A stretch of DNA of 64,000 nucleotides from Paragorgia papillata. Its lineage: Eukaryota; Cnidaria; Anthozoa; Scleralcyonacea; Coralliidae. The stretch spans positions 2,480,001 to 2,544,000 of the forward strand of contig JAWNZC010000408.1 in NCBI GenBank assembly GCA_035771165.1, given 5' to 3'. The position numbers and the translations under genes are program-made. Positions 1 to 9,952 of the stretch are shown here, piece after piece (the stretch's first letter is position 1; each line of letters opens with the position of its first letter). Under the pieces are notes generated by a model, which had not been told where the DNA came from, did not search any database, and saw nothing but the letters and a program-made list of their open reading frames with translations.

Positions 1-865
1 GTCTCAACTGCATGTACTCTAGATCCATTGCTTGGCATGTATTGGCACTGAATACTGGTGGAGCAGAAATATCAACGACATGAAACTTGACTCACATTTA
101 ATTCAAGTATACTTTGTACTGTACGTATAGTGTACATATACATAACATATACATACTGATAATCACAATGACAGTACAGCACCATATTCATACAGTATAT
201 AATTTGAACAACCTAATATAAAATTTTATCCACTGAATAGTTATAAATGTATCTGATAGTTCTGTTCAAAGCGCCATTAGAGTGGTTCTCTAGCTAGGAT
301 TCAGTATCCACCTGGCCAGGTAAGCTATCCCGGCTTCGTACAAAAATCTGAATTTTACAAGTTCACTTGACGTGGAACTTGGGGGCATTGTTTAAAATAC
401 CAATATATGTTACAGTATGTTTTGGAAGCAGCCAGTAAAGATGTATGTATAGGATGTGCCATGTTTAAATTAGCAATACATGTATAAAACGATATGATTT
501 AAAATACCTATCATTTTTTTGTGTGTCTGTGTGCTTTTCACACATTTTCATGTGTTGCTTCTTAAGTCTATCTTTTTCTGCGCTTACCATAATAGTGGTA
601 GTCACATGTACGCATTGCGTACCTATTTTTCATTGTTGACGTCAGAGGGAAACAATTGAATCGCTTTGCTAAATCGTCCAAGGAGGCGTTGATTTTGTCG
701 ACCTCGAGTTTAATCTCTCTTTCAATCTCTTTCCGAATAGTTCGCAAAAATTCCAACTGTTATAGTTGATCAGAATCAGCATTATTATATAAAACCAAGT
801 AATAAGTCAAAACTAGGGTTAATCACAGAGCAATTCAAATAGCTCCTACAGCCAATATATGATAG
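1..865. other. AT-rich non-coding DNA, no gene seen
   Basis: No ORF here resembles a known family and no splice-flanked coding segment stands out. The sequence is AT-rich and unique within the window. Only short chance reading frames are present. Confidence 0.6.
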
Positions 866-1075
866 CCTGTGTCACAGCCCTAACTCGGTAAGAGTAAGGT
901 CTGTGAACACTCGAGCGATTGCTTGTTCTTGCATAAATTAAATCCCACGTTTTGGGGGAAATAATTTATGTCACCTTAAAAAATGACGTAGTTTTGTGGT
1001 CACTATACCCACTTTTACATGTTTAAAGCGACAAATATAAGGTAAATCGAAAGACAGAGTCAGTAGTTGGTTTGT

Positions 1076-2576
1076 AATATGTGTATACTACAGTGGCTGA
1101 TTAGTGCCATCATGATTTTGCGCTCAACTTTCTATTTCTCGAGTTTTTTCTCGACTTTTTTCTCCACTTTTTTCTCGACTGATGCTGACGCTAAAGACAT
1201 AAATTTTAAGCCAACATGGCGGACGATGCAAATACTTCTTTACTATATGCCATTTGTCAGTAATTCGTTGAGTTTAAAGTTTATATGAAATGGTATTAAA
1301 AATAATACTCGTTCAAAAATTTAACACAGACCACTTCAAATGGCTCTCAAGATCATAATAGTTACATTGAATTCACAAATAATTCACCTTTTCTGTTGAA
1401 TTCGATGAAAATAGCATATCGTTTTGATCGCTCAGTGGTAGTAAATCTAAACATTAATTGTAGGAGAAGAGGTGGTAGAGAAGTTTCGTTTAGAAAAGGT
1501 ATGTTAATTTTGGCTAAATTGTTTCTTTTAATTGCTGGGACATGTGACGATTTCATCATGAATGATTTTAGTATACAGGATGAATCAGATGATGATTATT
1601 TATAGTTATTCTGATCGTTATTGCAGTTTATAAAATAAGGTGTTCTCTACGCACGCTCTGATTGGCTGGGCCCCGTGCATTTATAAGAGTATGAAGATCA
1701 TGAATGACGTAAAATGGCGTGGAGTGGCGTCACCTGATGGGAAAAGTTAGCGAACTTTGACGTCATTTGAACACGAAAGAAGTTGAGTAGATAGCCTTTA
1801 CACTTCTTTCGTGTTCAAATCACGTCAAACGAACCTTTATAAGAGTACATATGCACAGGAGCGGTATGTTTTATTTGTTTCATAAAATATGAAGAAAAAA
1901 AGAAAAGAAAAAAAGTGGGATAGTTTTGAAAGTTCGCTAGCTTTTCCCGCCAGGTGACGCCATTCCACGCCATTTTTACGTCATTCATGATCTTCATACT
2001 CTTAGAAATGCACTGGGCCCAGCCAATCAGAGCGTGCGTAGACGACACCTTATTTTATAAACTGCAATAACGATCAGAATACTATAAATAATCATCATCT
2101 GATTCATCCTGTATACTAAAATCATTCATGATGAAATCGTCACATGTCCCAGCAATTAATGTTTAGATTTACTACCACTGAGCGATCAAAACGATATGTT
2201 ATTTTCATCGAATTCAACAGAAAAGGTGAGTTATTTGTGAATTCAATTGAACTATTATGATCTTGAGAGCCATTTGAAGTGGTCTGTGTTAAATTTTTGA
2301 ACGAGTATTATTATTTTTAATACCATTTCATATAAACTTTAAACTCAACGAATTACTGACAAATGGCATATAGTAAAGAAGTATTTGCATCGTCCGCCAT
2401 GTTGGCTTAAAATTTATGTCTTTAGCGCCAGCATCAGTCGAGAAAAAAGTCGAGAAAAAAGTCGAGAAAAAAGTCGAGAAAAAAGTCGAGAAAAAAGTCG
2501 TGAAAAAACTCGAGAAATAGAAAGTTGAGCGCAAAATCATGATGGCACTAATCAGCCACCGTAGTATACCTATATG
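1076..2576. repeat. Long foldback palindrome, arms about 0.7 kb
   Basis: The left arm (about 1076-1790) and right arm (about 1800-2576) are reverse complements over almost their whole length. Matching landmarks are the runs of TCTCGACTTTTT near 1140-1180 and their complement near 2440-2515, and the CACGCTCTGATTGGCTGGGC segment at 1653-1672 with its complement near 2017-2036. The centre is a small hairpin (1768-1817, TGAACACGAAAGAAGT and its complement). The left arm has about 80 extra bases near 1462-1535 bounded by the word AATTG, as expected for a slippage deletion in the right arm. Arms differ by scattered substitutions, so the palindrome is old. No protein is encoded; short frames inside are products of the repeated TCTCGACTTTTT motif. 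Confidence 0.85.
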
Positions 2577-3351
2577 TTATTTTGGCGGATTTGATCGCGT
2601 TGCATGATAATAATTAACATATTTAGTTATAATTATTGAACTCTAAGGAGACTGGAACGACTAACTCGCTTGCACATTTGGAAGCCAAAAATGGCCGCTA
2701 TGGGGGCCGCCCACCGACCTATATATATATAACTGGATTACCTTTGAGTTAGGAAAAGTGTCCCCAATATCGTTTTAAAAATGGCGGCATTTATGGGTCC
2801 TTTCGCTAATGGCGAAGGTCGCTGACCGATACCTAAGAACCGGACTGCTGACGCATGTTTTTAAGACTGCCTGTATTTTGCTCGGCATTCAGTCGAATTA
2901 TGTTATTTATAACTCGATAAAGTCTTCATATATTTATAGAAGATGAAAGCTTTCTGACTGACGGGTTTTGACGGTCTTCCACTGTCCAGTCTGATATAGT
3001 TTGTCGTCCAGCTTTCCGCTTGTTTTAACGACCGGAAAATAGACGGACGGATTAAAGATGGAAAACTCGTCATGAGTTTCTCAGCTGCTATTAACACTTG
3101 GAAAAGGTTGATAAAGACCCTCTAAGAAGAACTCTGTACGCCTCGCTTTCTTTACGATTTTCTTGTGATCTTCAAGCGATTCTTTATAGAGCTGGCGACT
3201 TCATAAAACGAAATGTTTGTAGATTTCCATGACCATGTGTATGGACAGTCTTGTTTATTTTATTGCCAAGTGTTCGTGCCGTACGCTGGCCGGCACGTCT
3301 TTGATTCAGACTGCTAGAAAGCTACAACAGTAATTGTCTAGGAATATTATT

Positions 3352-3517
3352 ATTATTGTAGTTCACGGAACTACAATAAGACTCTTATCACCTCTTTTTA
3401 ATGAGATACAAGTACTCGCAGCAAGCTGCGAACTAGTTTCTGCGAGAAAACAAGCACTGTGAGTTGTTTTTAATTAGATGCAAACACTCGCAGCGAACTG
3501 CGAGCTGGTTTTTGCGC
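3352..3517. repeat. Perfect hairpin followed by two palindromic subterminal repeats
   Basis: A perfect 10-bp stem with a 3-base loop lies at 3355-3377 (ATTGTAGTTC / GAACTACAAT). Two tandem units of about 70 bp follow (around 3395-3445 and 3466-3516). Each contains a short palindrome (CGCAGCAAGCTGCG and CGCAGCGAACTGCG). Subterminal palindromes of this kind are often transposase-binding arrays in DNA transposons; that role is inference. Confidence 0.6.
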
Positions 3518-3566
3518 TGCCTAGAAAAGAGCCTTTACTCTTACCGAGTTAGGGCTGTGACACAGG

Positions 3567-4242
3567 GTACAATATGAGCCACTTAAGAAAGAAATTAAGA
3601 AAGATCTTAAAAAGTTAAAGAAATAAAGAAAGATCTAGAAATGTTAAAAATAGTTTAGAAAGTTAAAAAAGATCTTTCTGAAATCTGAATACCCTTTTGA
3701 CTATTGAATATTATGTTTCAAGTGTTGAAATTTATACAACCGTGTTTATACGCAGAAATCACTAGTATACTGCGCTTGGCACTGTTTATTGCTAATTTTG
3801 TTGTCTTGTTTTAGCTCATATTTTGAGTTTCAAGGTTTTATTTCCGGTTTATGCTTTGTCGTGTATGTTTTCAAATTGTCGGCTGGGTTTCTGATATATG
3901 GACCAATCAAAAACAAGTGACTACGTCAAAGCCGACAATACTAAGTGAGAAGATAGTTAATAAGTATATATTAATAAGATATTAATAAGTAAGAAGATAT
4001 AAATAAGAGTGACTAAATATATATTACAAGTTATACTAAGCGTAGGAGGTAAGCAACCTCATACCCAAAGTCAGAAGATATTAATAAGTGTGCTTATTAA
4101 TGCGTAATTTTTAGATTAAATATTATGTTTTTATGTCCTTGTGTTCGATGTGTTTTGTGCTGAGCACTATAATATTTATAATGAATGAACATGTATTTTG
4201 ATTTAGTAGTTTATCCTTTGCATATATATAGTATATACTATA
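3567..4242. other. AT-rich spacer, no gene seen
   Basis: Low-complexity AAGAAATTAAGAAAG-like and ATTAATAAG-like runs occupy much of 3580-3680 and 3950-4100. No conserved coding segment is visible on either strand. Confidence 0.5.
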
Positions 4243-4375
4243 CAGTAAAAACTCGCTAACAAGAACCTACCACTATTAAATTAAGAATTTATTTATTTAA
4301 CAATATATAAGAATATAAGAACCTATCCCAGGCTGATTTGGTAAAATGTAGGTTCTTGTTAGCGGGTTTTTACTG
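4243..4375. mobile_element. 133-bp pogo/Tigger-like MITE with TA target duplication
   Basis: The ends CAGTAAAAACTCGCTAACAA and its complement form about 28-bp terminal inverted repeats (4243-4270 and 4348-4375) with one mismatch, flanked by TA on both sides (4241-4242 and 4376-4377). A CAGTA..CTCG.TAACAAGAAC end is typical of pogo/Tigger-type Tc1/mariner MITEs (family knowledge). There is no coding capacity. Confidence 0.8.
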
Positions 4376-4604
4376 TATATTATTTAATACCTCCATGCAT
4401 GATTGATATATATAATTTCCCCTAAACAGGCACTAATAGCGAAGCGCACAGACACAGTTACTATTTATAAACCAAAACTCAGACAAACAAACCAAAATTG
4501 AACCTCGAGGGATTTCTAATCTATAATAATTTCTAAATTATAAACTTAGACAAACATGAATTCGACGTCATCTGTGCGCTTCGCCACTTGTGTGTATTGA
4601 TATT
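4376..4604. other. Non-coding, weak inverted repeat
   Basis: A short imperfect inverted pair (AGCGAAGCGCACAGA near 4437-4452 and TCTGTGCGCTTCGC near 4571-4585) may mark a further small MITE. Nothing coding is visible. Confidence 0.35.
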
Positions 4605-4885
4605 AAATAATCTAGAGATCCTGAAGTGCCATTTCCTGCACTTGGAGGGAAGATTTTATCGCATTCTGAAAATTATAGATTATATTGTATTTTAAACCAA
4701 ATTAAATAGATCAACATAAGGACTTGATCTGCCGGGAAAATAGTGGGGTGCATTTGGGGGTGGACCGACCAGCTAGACGCATGTAATTTGAAGAATATTG
4801 TTCCTGGTAAGATGTAATATATTTGCGAGGGCTGGTTACGCTCTACAGTATACAGAGAGTTCTTAGTGTAGTTAACTACTGTATA
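4605..4885. repeat. Dispersed repeat R1, copy a
   Basis: This segment shares a long alignable stretch with 13690-14125: TCTAGAGA..., GAAGTGCCATTTCCTGCACT, TAGATCAACAT..., and the end GCGAGGGCTGGTTACGCT followed by CAGAGAGTTCTTA. The motif TCTAGAG...GGCATTTCCT also recurs three times in tandem at 21238-21480. It is therefore an interspersed repeat family. No ends or coding capacity were defined. Confidence 0.75.
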
Positions 4886-5375
4886 TTGGCAATGATTCCA
4901 AGTAATTCTATTTGCGGATCATATTTGTTTGCAGAGCTTTCGGCCTATTGACTTGGGCCTTTATAGCCAGGATTTCTGGGGTGTCCAAGGTGTAACATTT
5001 GGCGCATGCAGTCAAATAACAGGACTGTTCATATTCGACATTCACGCGACAAAATAGTTTATAGCACTTTCGAATATGTGTTGATTTAATTTTTAATACG
5101 CATGCATATTAAACCAGGTTAAACATTCATCTCGAGGAGTAATCCAAATCGAAAATTTTAATGTTTATTCGTCTGACTAGTGCGCTATTCGTCTGACATG
5201 TTGGGGTTGTTGTAAATTTGATTTGATTTAATTTGATTTATTAAGAAAAATACTGGTATTGCAGCTCAATTCAGGGCTGAATTGCACCAATATATTTACA
5301 ATGCAACTTACCAATTAATAAGAGTTTTTAAAAAATGAAGAATTACCGATCAACTATAAATTTCAACTAAGGATA
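4886..5375. other. Non-coding spacer with TTTGATTTAA-type run
   Basis: A degenerate TTTGATTTAATTTGATTTA run lies at 5218-5242, followed by a small hairpin near 5263-5286 (CAGCTCAATTCAGGGCTGAA). It may be the tail of an old retroelement but no protein similarity is visible. Confidence 0.35.
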
Positions 5376-5665
5376 TATATATATATATATTTCTAAAATT
5401 CATTAATAATTCATGAGGAAAACACAAAGAAAAATCACGAGCGTATCGGATCTATATATGTGATATAGACTCGCTCTAAGTTTCTCGCTGGTTTTTAACG
5501 GCTGAGATAAGCTTAATTTTCAAATTTACTACGCCAATGAACGTATGAAGTGATTCTTTTTAGAAGCCATTTATAAACCTTGCAGTACGGGCTTTATCGG
5601 CTCTAAAACACTCGGCTATCGCCTCGTGTTTTATATCCGATAAAGCCCTCCTGCGCGGTTTATAA
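5376..5665. repeat. Hairpin repeat family H, copy 1
   Basis: The left half (5389-5570) begins TCATTAATAATTCATGAGG and matches copies at about 61225, 61535 and 62029. The right half is a long hairpin: 5571-5609 pairs with 5625-5664, around a loop reading TCGGCTATCGCCTC. The loop is nearly the same in the copies at 61418-61516 and 62175-62305 although the stem sequences differ. No protein coding is evident. Confidence 0.75.
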
Positions 5666-5669
5666 ATAT

Positions 5670-5723
<54 letters not shown>
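5666..5723. repeat. TA microsatellite at the 5' edge of a PLE copy
   Basis: A pure AT/TA dinucleotide tract ends exactly where PLE1-derived sequence starts at 5724. Several other PLE edges in the window (12330, 49560, 60216) also meet TA tracts. Confidence 0.9.
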
Positions 5724-5724
<1 letters not shown>

Positions 5725-6458
5725 CAAGCACTTTCCACCAGGACACAAGCTTCACAAACTCTTTAACAGAAACACAGTCAAGATTAGCTATAGTTGCATG
5801 AACAACGTCAAGTCTATTATCACGAAACATAATTCACGCACAATCAGGAAAAGCAAGCCACGAAGCATAGTTACAAGCAGTTGCAATTGCAGGATTAAGG
5901 ACAATTGCCCCCTACGTGGGCAATGCATGAAAAACAACATAGTATACAAGGCATCTATTTCCATAAGCAACACGAACATCACTAAGCAATACATTGGCAT
6001 GACAGCAAGTACATTTAAAGAGCGATATCGTAACCATACTAAATCTTTCCAGAATAAAAAGTATTCAAATGAGACGGAACTTTCGAAATACATTTGGAAC
6101 CTAAAAGAAAAAACCCAAAGTTTCGACATAACCTGGTCTATACTAAAACACTCAATTTCTTACACGGGAGGATCAAAAAGATGCAATTTATGTTTGGACG
6201 AAAAACTTTTCATCATGAAGGCAGACAAACAACTCTTACTAAACAAAAGATCAGAAATAGTTTCGACCTGTCGGCACAAAAATAGATTTCGGATCAACAA
6301 CCTGAATCATCAAAGGAATGCGCGCAACGTTTCGACGCCCACACCCACGCTCCAAACGAATGCGCCGGACGTTTCGACGCCCACACCCACGCCCCAACTA
6401 ACGCATTTAAGCAGCCCACTAACCGATATTTTTCAGTCGCCTGATGATCCCGTTTAGT
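5724..6458 (+). pseudogene. PLE1 copy D: 5'-truncated endonuclease end
   Basis: This segment aligns with the last third of the intact PLE1 ORF at 9953-12214 and reads in frame from 5798 to a TAG stop at 6455-6457 (219 residues). It keeps the cysteine cluster (CNCRIKDNCPLRGQC) and the GIY-YIG-type block (VYKASIS...YIGMTASTFKERYRNH). The reverse transcriptase is missing, so it cannot mobilise itself. It ends within the hammerhead region: the CTGATGA box at 6441-6447 is present, but the downstream GAAA box is replaced by the tail of the opposite-strand copy C. The truncation starts at a TA tract. Copies D and C are tail to tail and together form an inverted repeat of roughly 0.73-kb arms. Confidence 0.85.
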
Positions 6459-7720
6459 TTTACCTTAAAGTCTTCGCTACCAGAGGTTTCACCCTAAACG
6501 GGATCATCAGGCGACTGGAAAATATCGGTTAGTGGGCTGCTTAAATGCGTTAGTTGGGGCGTGGGTGTGGGCGTCGAAACGTCCGGCGCATTCATTTGGA
6601 GCGTGGGTGTGGGCGTCGAAACGTTGCGCGCATTCCTTTGGTTGTTTAGGTTGTTGATCCGAAATCTATTTTTGTGCCGACACGTCGAAACTATTTCTGA
6701 TCTTTTGTTTAGTAAGAGTTGTTTGTCTGCCTTCATGATGAAAAGTTTTTCGTCCAAACATAAATTGCATCTTTTTGATCCTCCCGTGTAAGAAATTGAG
6801 TGTTTTAGTATAGACCAGGTTATGTCGAAACTTTGGTTTTTTTTCTTTTAGATTCCAAATGTATTTCGAAAGTTCCGTCTCATTTGAATACTTTTTATTC
6901 TGGAAAGATTTAGTATGGTTACGATATCGCTCTTTAAATGTACTTGCTGTCATGCCAATGTATTGCTTGGTGATGTTCGTGTTGCTTATGGAAATAGATG
7001 CCTTGTATACTATGTTGTTTGTCATGCATTGCCCACGTAGGGGGCAATTGTCCTTAATCCTGCAATTGCAACTGCTTGTAACTATGCTTCGTGGCTTGCT
7101 TTTCCTGATTGTGCGTGAATTATGTTTCGTGATAATAGACTTGACGTTGTTCATGCAACTATAGCTAATCTTGACTGTGTTTCTGTTAAAAAGTTTGTGA
7201 AGCTTGTGTCCTGGTGGAAAGTGCTTGTCAATAAGGCTAAGAAAGTTGCGTCCTATGTTTGTTTTGACATTTCTGTTAAATGGAGGGTTAAACCAGATGA
7301 TATTGCGGCGTCTATTTCTGCGTGTTTGCTGTGGTGCTTCTTGTGTGTAGTTTAGCTCATGGTTGAAATTGCTGCGCCTTAATGCATCTTGGTAAATTGG
7401 TGCGGTTTGATGGAATGTCCGCTCGTCAGACGAGAGGAGGGAAATGCGCTTGTTGATTGATGTAGGTAGCTGTCTTAAAATGCTTGGTGGGTGGTTTGAT
7501 TGCTTGTTTATGTATAATGGATCGTCATTGGGCTTTCGAAAAGGTTTGTATTTTCCATTGCTTAGGTCGAAAGTGACGTCTAAAAAGTTTACTGAAATTA
7601 AATTTGCTTCTGCCGTCATTTTTAAGCCAAACTGTTCGAAACTTTTGTGAAGATCTTTTCTTGTTTTGTCTGCCAATCGTGCGGTCTTATTTTTTAGTAC
7701 TGCCAATCCGTCGTCTCTTT
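6459..7720 (-). pseudogene. PLE1 copy C: inverted, 5'-truncated, frameshifted
   Basis: On the minus strand this copy runs from the reverse transcriptase active-site region (the DDG of YRDDG lies at about 7707-7720) through the GIY-YIG endonuclease to the hammerhead. A run of eight A residues (minus strand, about 6835-6842) where the intact copy has seven shifts the frame after WNLKEK, so the last part of the endonuclease is read out of frame. At about 7720 it joins copy B head to head: sequence ending GACGACGG on the minus strand abuts TTTCGAAGACGAC on the plus strand. Both partners are 5'-truncated at different points, so this is not a simple inversion of one copy. Confidence 0.85.
6471..6517 (-). 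ncRNA. Hammerhead ribozyme, PLE1 copy C
   Basis: Minus-strand copy of the PLE1 ribozyme with all core bases intact: CTGATGA box, CCC/GGG stem, GAAA box, ACC/GGT stem III and TCGC/GCGA stem I. The predicted cut lies between 6478 and 6477. Confidence 0.83.
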
Positions 7721-7790
7721 CGAAGACGACTTAATAAAACTCATTGAAAACACCAAATTTCGGCATACGAGCAATCCATTTCAGGAATCT

Positions 7791-9764
7791 TTGGCAAACG
7801 ATTTGAAGAAAATTAATTCGTCACCTAATATTTTCGTCTTCGCTGACAAAACTAGAAACATTTATGAAACCTCGCTCGACACATACAACAATCTTTTGCA
7901 TGACAATATAACAAAAACATATAAACATGGATCAGAGGGCACCATAGAACAGATAGACAATGAACTGAAACACATTTCGAATAACTTGGGAATTGGCGAC
8001 CGTATTGAACACATGAAAAAACGCGAAACATTCATTTCTCTCAAAGATCATAAGGATAATTTCGAAAACAACCCAACATGCCGATTAATTAATCCTGCTA
8101 AAAGTGAGTCCGGAAAGCTCAGCAAAGTAATTCTTGATAAAATCAACTCTAAGTTAAGGAACATTTTGAACGTAAATCAATGGAGAAGCACACAAGAAGT
8201 AATCGAATGGTTTGGCAACATTGAAGAGAAAAACAGACACACCTTCATTTCGTTTGACATTGTTAATTTCTACCCTTCAATTTCTGAAGACCTTCTGGAC
8301 CAAGCATTATCTTGGGCCAGAAATTTGGCTATTATTACCGAAAGTGACATTTCAATAATAAAACACGCTAGAAAATCGCTCCTTTTCAACAACGAAAAAC
8401 CGTGGATAAAAAAAGACAGCAACAGTTTATTTGATGTTACCATGGGTAGCTATGACGGCGCTGAAGTATGCGAACTAGTAGGCCTTTTCATTCTAAACGA
8501 CCTAGGGAAAAAGTTTGGCAACCAAAATATTGGCCTATATAGAGACGACGGATTGGCAGTACTAAAAAATAAGACCGCACGATTGGCAGACAAAACAAGA
8601 AAAGATCTTCACAAAAGTTTCGAACAGTTTGGCTTAAAAATCACGGCAGAAGCAAATTTAATTTCAGTAAACTTTTTAGACGTCACTTTCGACCTAAGCA
8701 ATGGAAAATACAAACCTTTTCGAAAGCCCAATGACGATCCATTATACATAAACAAGCAATCAAACCACCCACCAAGCATTTTAAGACAGCTACCTACATC
8801 AATCAACAAGCGCATTTCCCTCCTCTCGTCTGACGAGCGGACATTCCATCAAACCGCACCAATTTACCAAGATGCATTAAGGCGCAGCAATTTCAACCAT
8901 GAGCTAAACTACACACAAGAAGCACCACAGCAAACACGCAGAAATAGACGCCGCAATATCATCTGGTTTAACCCTCCATTTAACAGAAATGTCAAAACAA
9001 ACATAGGACGCAACTTTCTTAGCCTTATTGACAAGCACTTTCCACCAGGACACAAGCTTCACAAACTTTTTAACAGAAACACAGTCAAGATTAGCTATAG
9101 TTGCATGAACAACGTCAAGTCTATTATCACGAAACATAATTCACGCACAATCAGGAAAAGCAAGCCACGAAGCATAGTTACAAGCAGTTGCAATTGCAGG
9201 ATTAAGGACAATTGCCCCCTACGTGGGCAATGCATGACAAACAACATAGTATACAAGGCATCTATTTCCATAAGCAACACGAACATCACCAAGCAATACA
9301 TTGGCATGACAGCAAGTACATTTAAAGAGCGATATCGTAACCATACTAAATCTTTCCAGAATAAAAAGTATTCAAATGAGACGGAACTTTCGAAATACAT
9401 TTGGAATCTAAAAGAAAAAAACCAAAGTTTCGACATAACCTGGTCTATACTAAAACACTCAATTTCTTACACGGGAGGATCAAAAAGATGCAATTTATGT
9501 TTGGACGAAAAACTTTTCATCATGAAGGCAGACAAACAACTCTTACTAAACAAAAGATCAGAAATAGTTTCGACGTGTCGGCACAAAAATAGATTTCGGA
9601 TCAACAACCTAAACAACCAAAGGAATGCGCGCAACGTTTCGACGCCCACACCCACGCTCCAAATGAATGCGCCGGACGTTTCGACGCCCACACCCACGCC
9701 CCAACTAACGCATTTAAGCAGCCCACTAACCGATATTTTCCAGTCGCCTGATGATCCCGTTTAG
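7791..9764 (+). CDS. Penelope-like reverse transcriptase/GIY-YIG protein, N-terminally truncated
   Basis: An uninterrupted 657-residue frame lacks only the N-terminal part of the 753-residue protein in copy A. It retains the fingers motif LKDHK...NPTCRLI, the FDIVNFYPSI aspartate block, the YRDDG active site and the C-terminal cysteine cluster and GIY-YIG-type domain. The assigned ATG (7791) is not the native start, because homologous coding sequence continues upstream to the truncation near 7721. It stops at a TAG (9762-9764) that sits inside the hammerhead ribozyme. Activity of a protein lacking the first 96 or so residues is uncertain. Confidence 0.85.
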   Translation: MANDLKKINSSPNIFVFADKTRNIYETSLDTYNNLLHDNITKTYKHGSEGTIEQIDNELKHISNNLGIGDRIEHMKKRETFISLKDHKDNFENNPTCRLINPAKSESGKLSKVILDKINSKLRNILNVNQWRSTQEVIEWFGNIEEKNRHTFISFDIVNFYPSISEDLLDQALSWARNLAIITESDISIIKHARKSLLFNNEKPWIKKDSNSLFDVTMGSYDGAEVCELVGLFILNDLGKKFGNQNIGLYRDDGLAVLKNKTARLADKTRKDLHKSFEQFGLKITAEANLISVNFLDVTFDLSNGKYKPFRKPNDDPLYINKQSNHPPSILRQLPTSINKRISLLSSDERTFHQTAPIYQDALRRSNFNHELNYTQEAPQQTRRNRRRNIIWFNPPFNRNVKTNIGRNFLSLIDKHFPPGHKLHKLFNRNTVKISYSCMNNVKSIITKHNSRTIRKSKPRSIVTSSCNCRIKDNCPLRGQCMTNNIVYKASISISNTNITKQYIGMTASTFKERYRNHTKSFQNKKYSNETELSKYIWNLKEKNQSFDITWSILKHSISYTGGSKRCNLCLDEKLFIMKADKQLLLNKRSEIVSTCRHKNRFRINNLNNQRNARNVSTPTPTLQMNAPDVSTPTPTPQLTHLSSPLTDIFQSPDDPV

Positions 9765-9788
9765 GGTGAAACCTCTGGTAGCGAAGAC
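9741..9788 (+). ncRNA. Hammerhead ribozyme, PLE1 copy B
   Basis: The conserved boxes CTGATGA (9747-9753) and GAAA (9768-9771) are spaced as in a type I hammerhead. Stem I pairs TCGC with GCGA (9781-9784). Stem II pairs CCC with GGG around GTTTA, with a U-U mismatch next to the core. Stem III pairs ACC with GGT around TCT. The predicted cut follows A9780. The motif overlaps the last codons and stop of the ORF. PLEs are known carriers of hammerheads. Confidence 0.85.
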
Positions 9789-9952
9789 TTTAAGGTAAAA
9801 CTATACTTTATACTTTGTATTTTGCTCTATCTATATGGTATTGAGCACTCTCTAACATTTCGTGAACCATAACTCACTTATATTCGCACCCGTATACCGG
9901 TTGTGCACTCTTGTTTACGTAGTTTTGTAGTTTTATAGCATTATACCTTAAA
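9765..9952 (+). promoter_or_regulatory. PLE1 inter-ORF (pseudo-LTR) region
   Basis: The 188 bases between the stop of copy B and the ATG of copy A hold the 3' part of the hammerhead, then a stretch (9785-9871) repeated almost exactly after copy A (12235-12321). They then continue with leader sequence (about 9872-9952) absent after copy A. In Penelope elements this region supplies the promoter and the RNA 5' end; that role here is inferred from the family. Confidence 0.6.

Larger units (their letters stand above)
866..3566. mobile_element. 2.7-kb DNA element with 32-bp terminal inverted repeats
   Basis: The left end (866-897, CCTGTGTCACAGCCCTAACT...) is repeated in inverse at the right end (3535-3566) with essentially no mismatch over about 32 bp, which defines a terminal-inverted-repeat element. 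No transposase ORF is visible, so it is non-autonomous or decayed. The interior is dominated by a long palindrome (1076-2576) and, near the right end, by short palindromic tandem repeats. A clean target duplication was not found; CAATAT-like words occur on both sides but are imperfect. The superfamily cannot be assigned from the ends. Confidence 0.7.
7721..9945 (+). mobile_element. PLE1 copy B: upstream, 5'-truncated tandem partner
   Basis: Sequence from 7721 is almost identical to 10165 onward in copy A; one synonymous difference was noticed (CTTCGCTGAC at 7850 against CTTCGCCGAC). It lacks the leader and the first 70 or so codons. Its 3' end, including the hammerhead, is followed directly by the start of copy A. 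A 5'-truncated upstream unit followed by a longer unit is the classical Penelope arrangement, in which the partial duplicate acts as a pseudo-LTR (family knowledge). Near identity of B and A indicates recent origin. Confidence 0.9.

Noticed and set aside
8609..9697. Minus-strand frames of 68-113 codons inside the PLE copies
   Set aside because: They are antisense shadows of the PLE coding sequence and recur identically in each copy only because the copies are duplicates.
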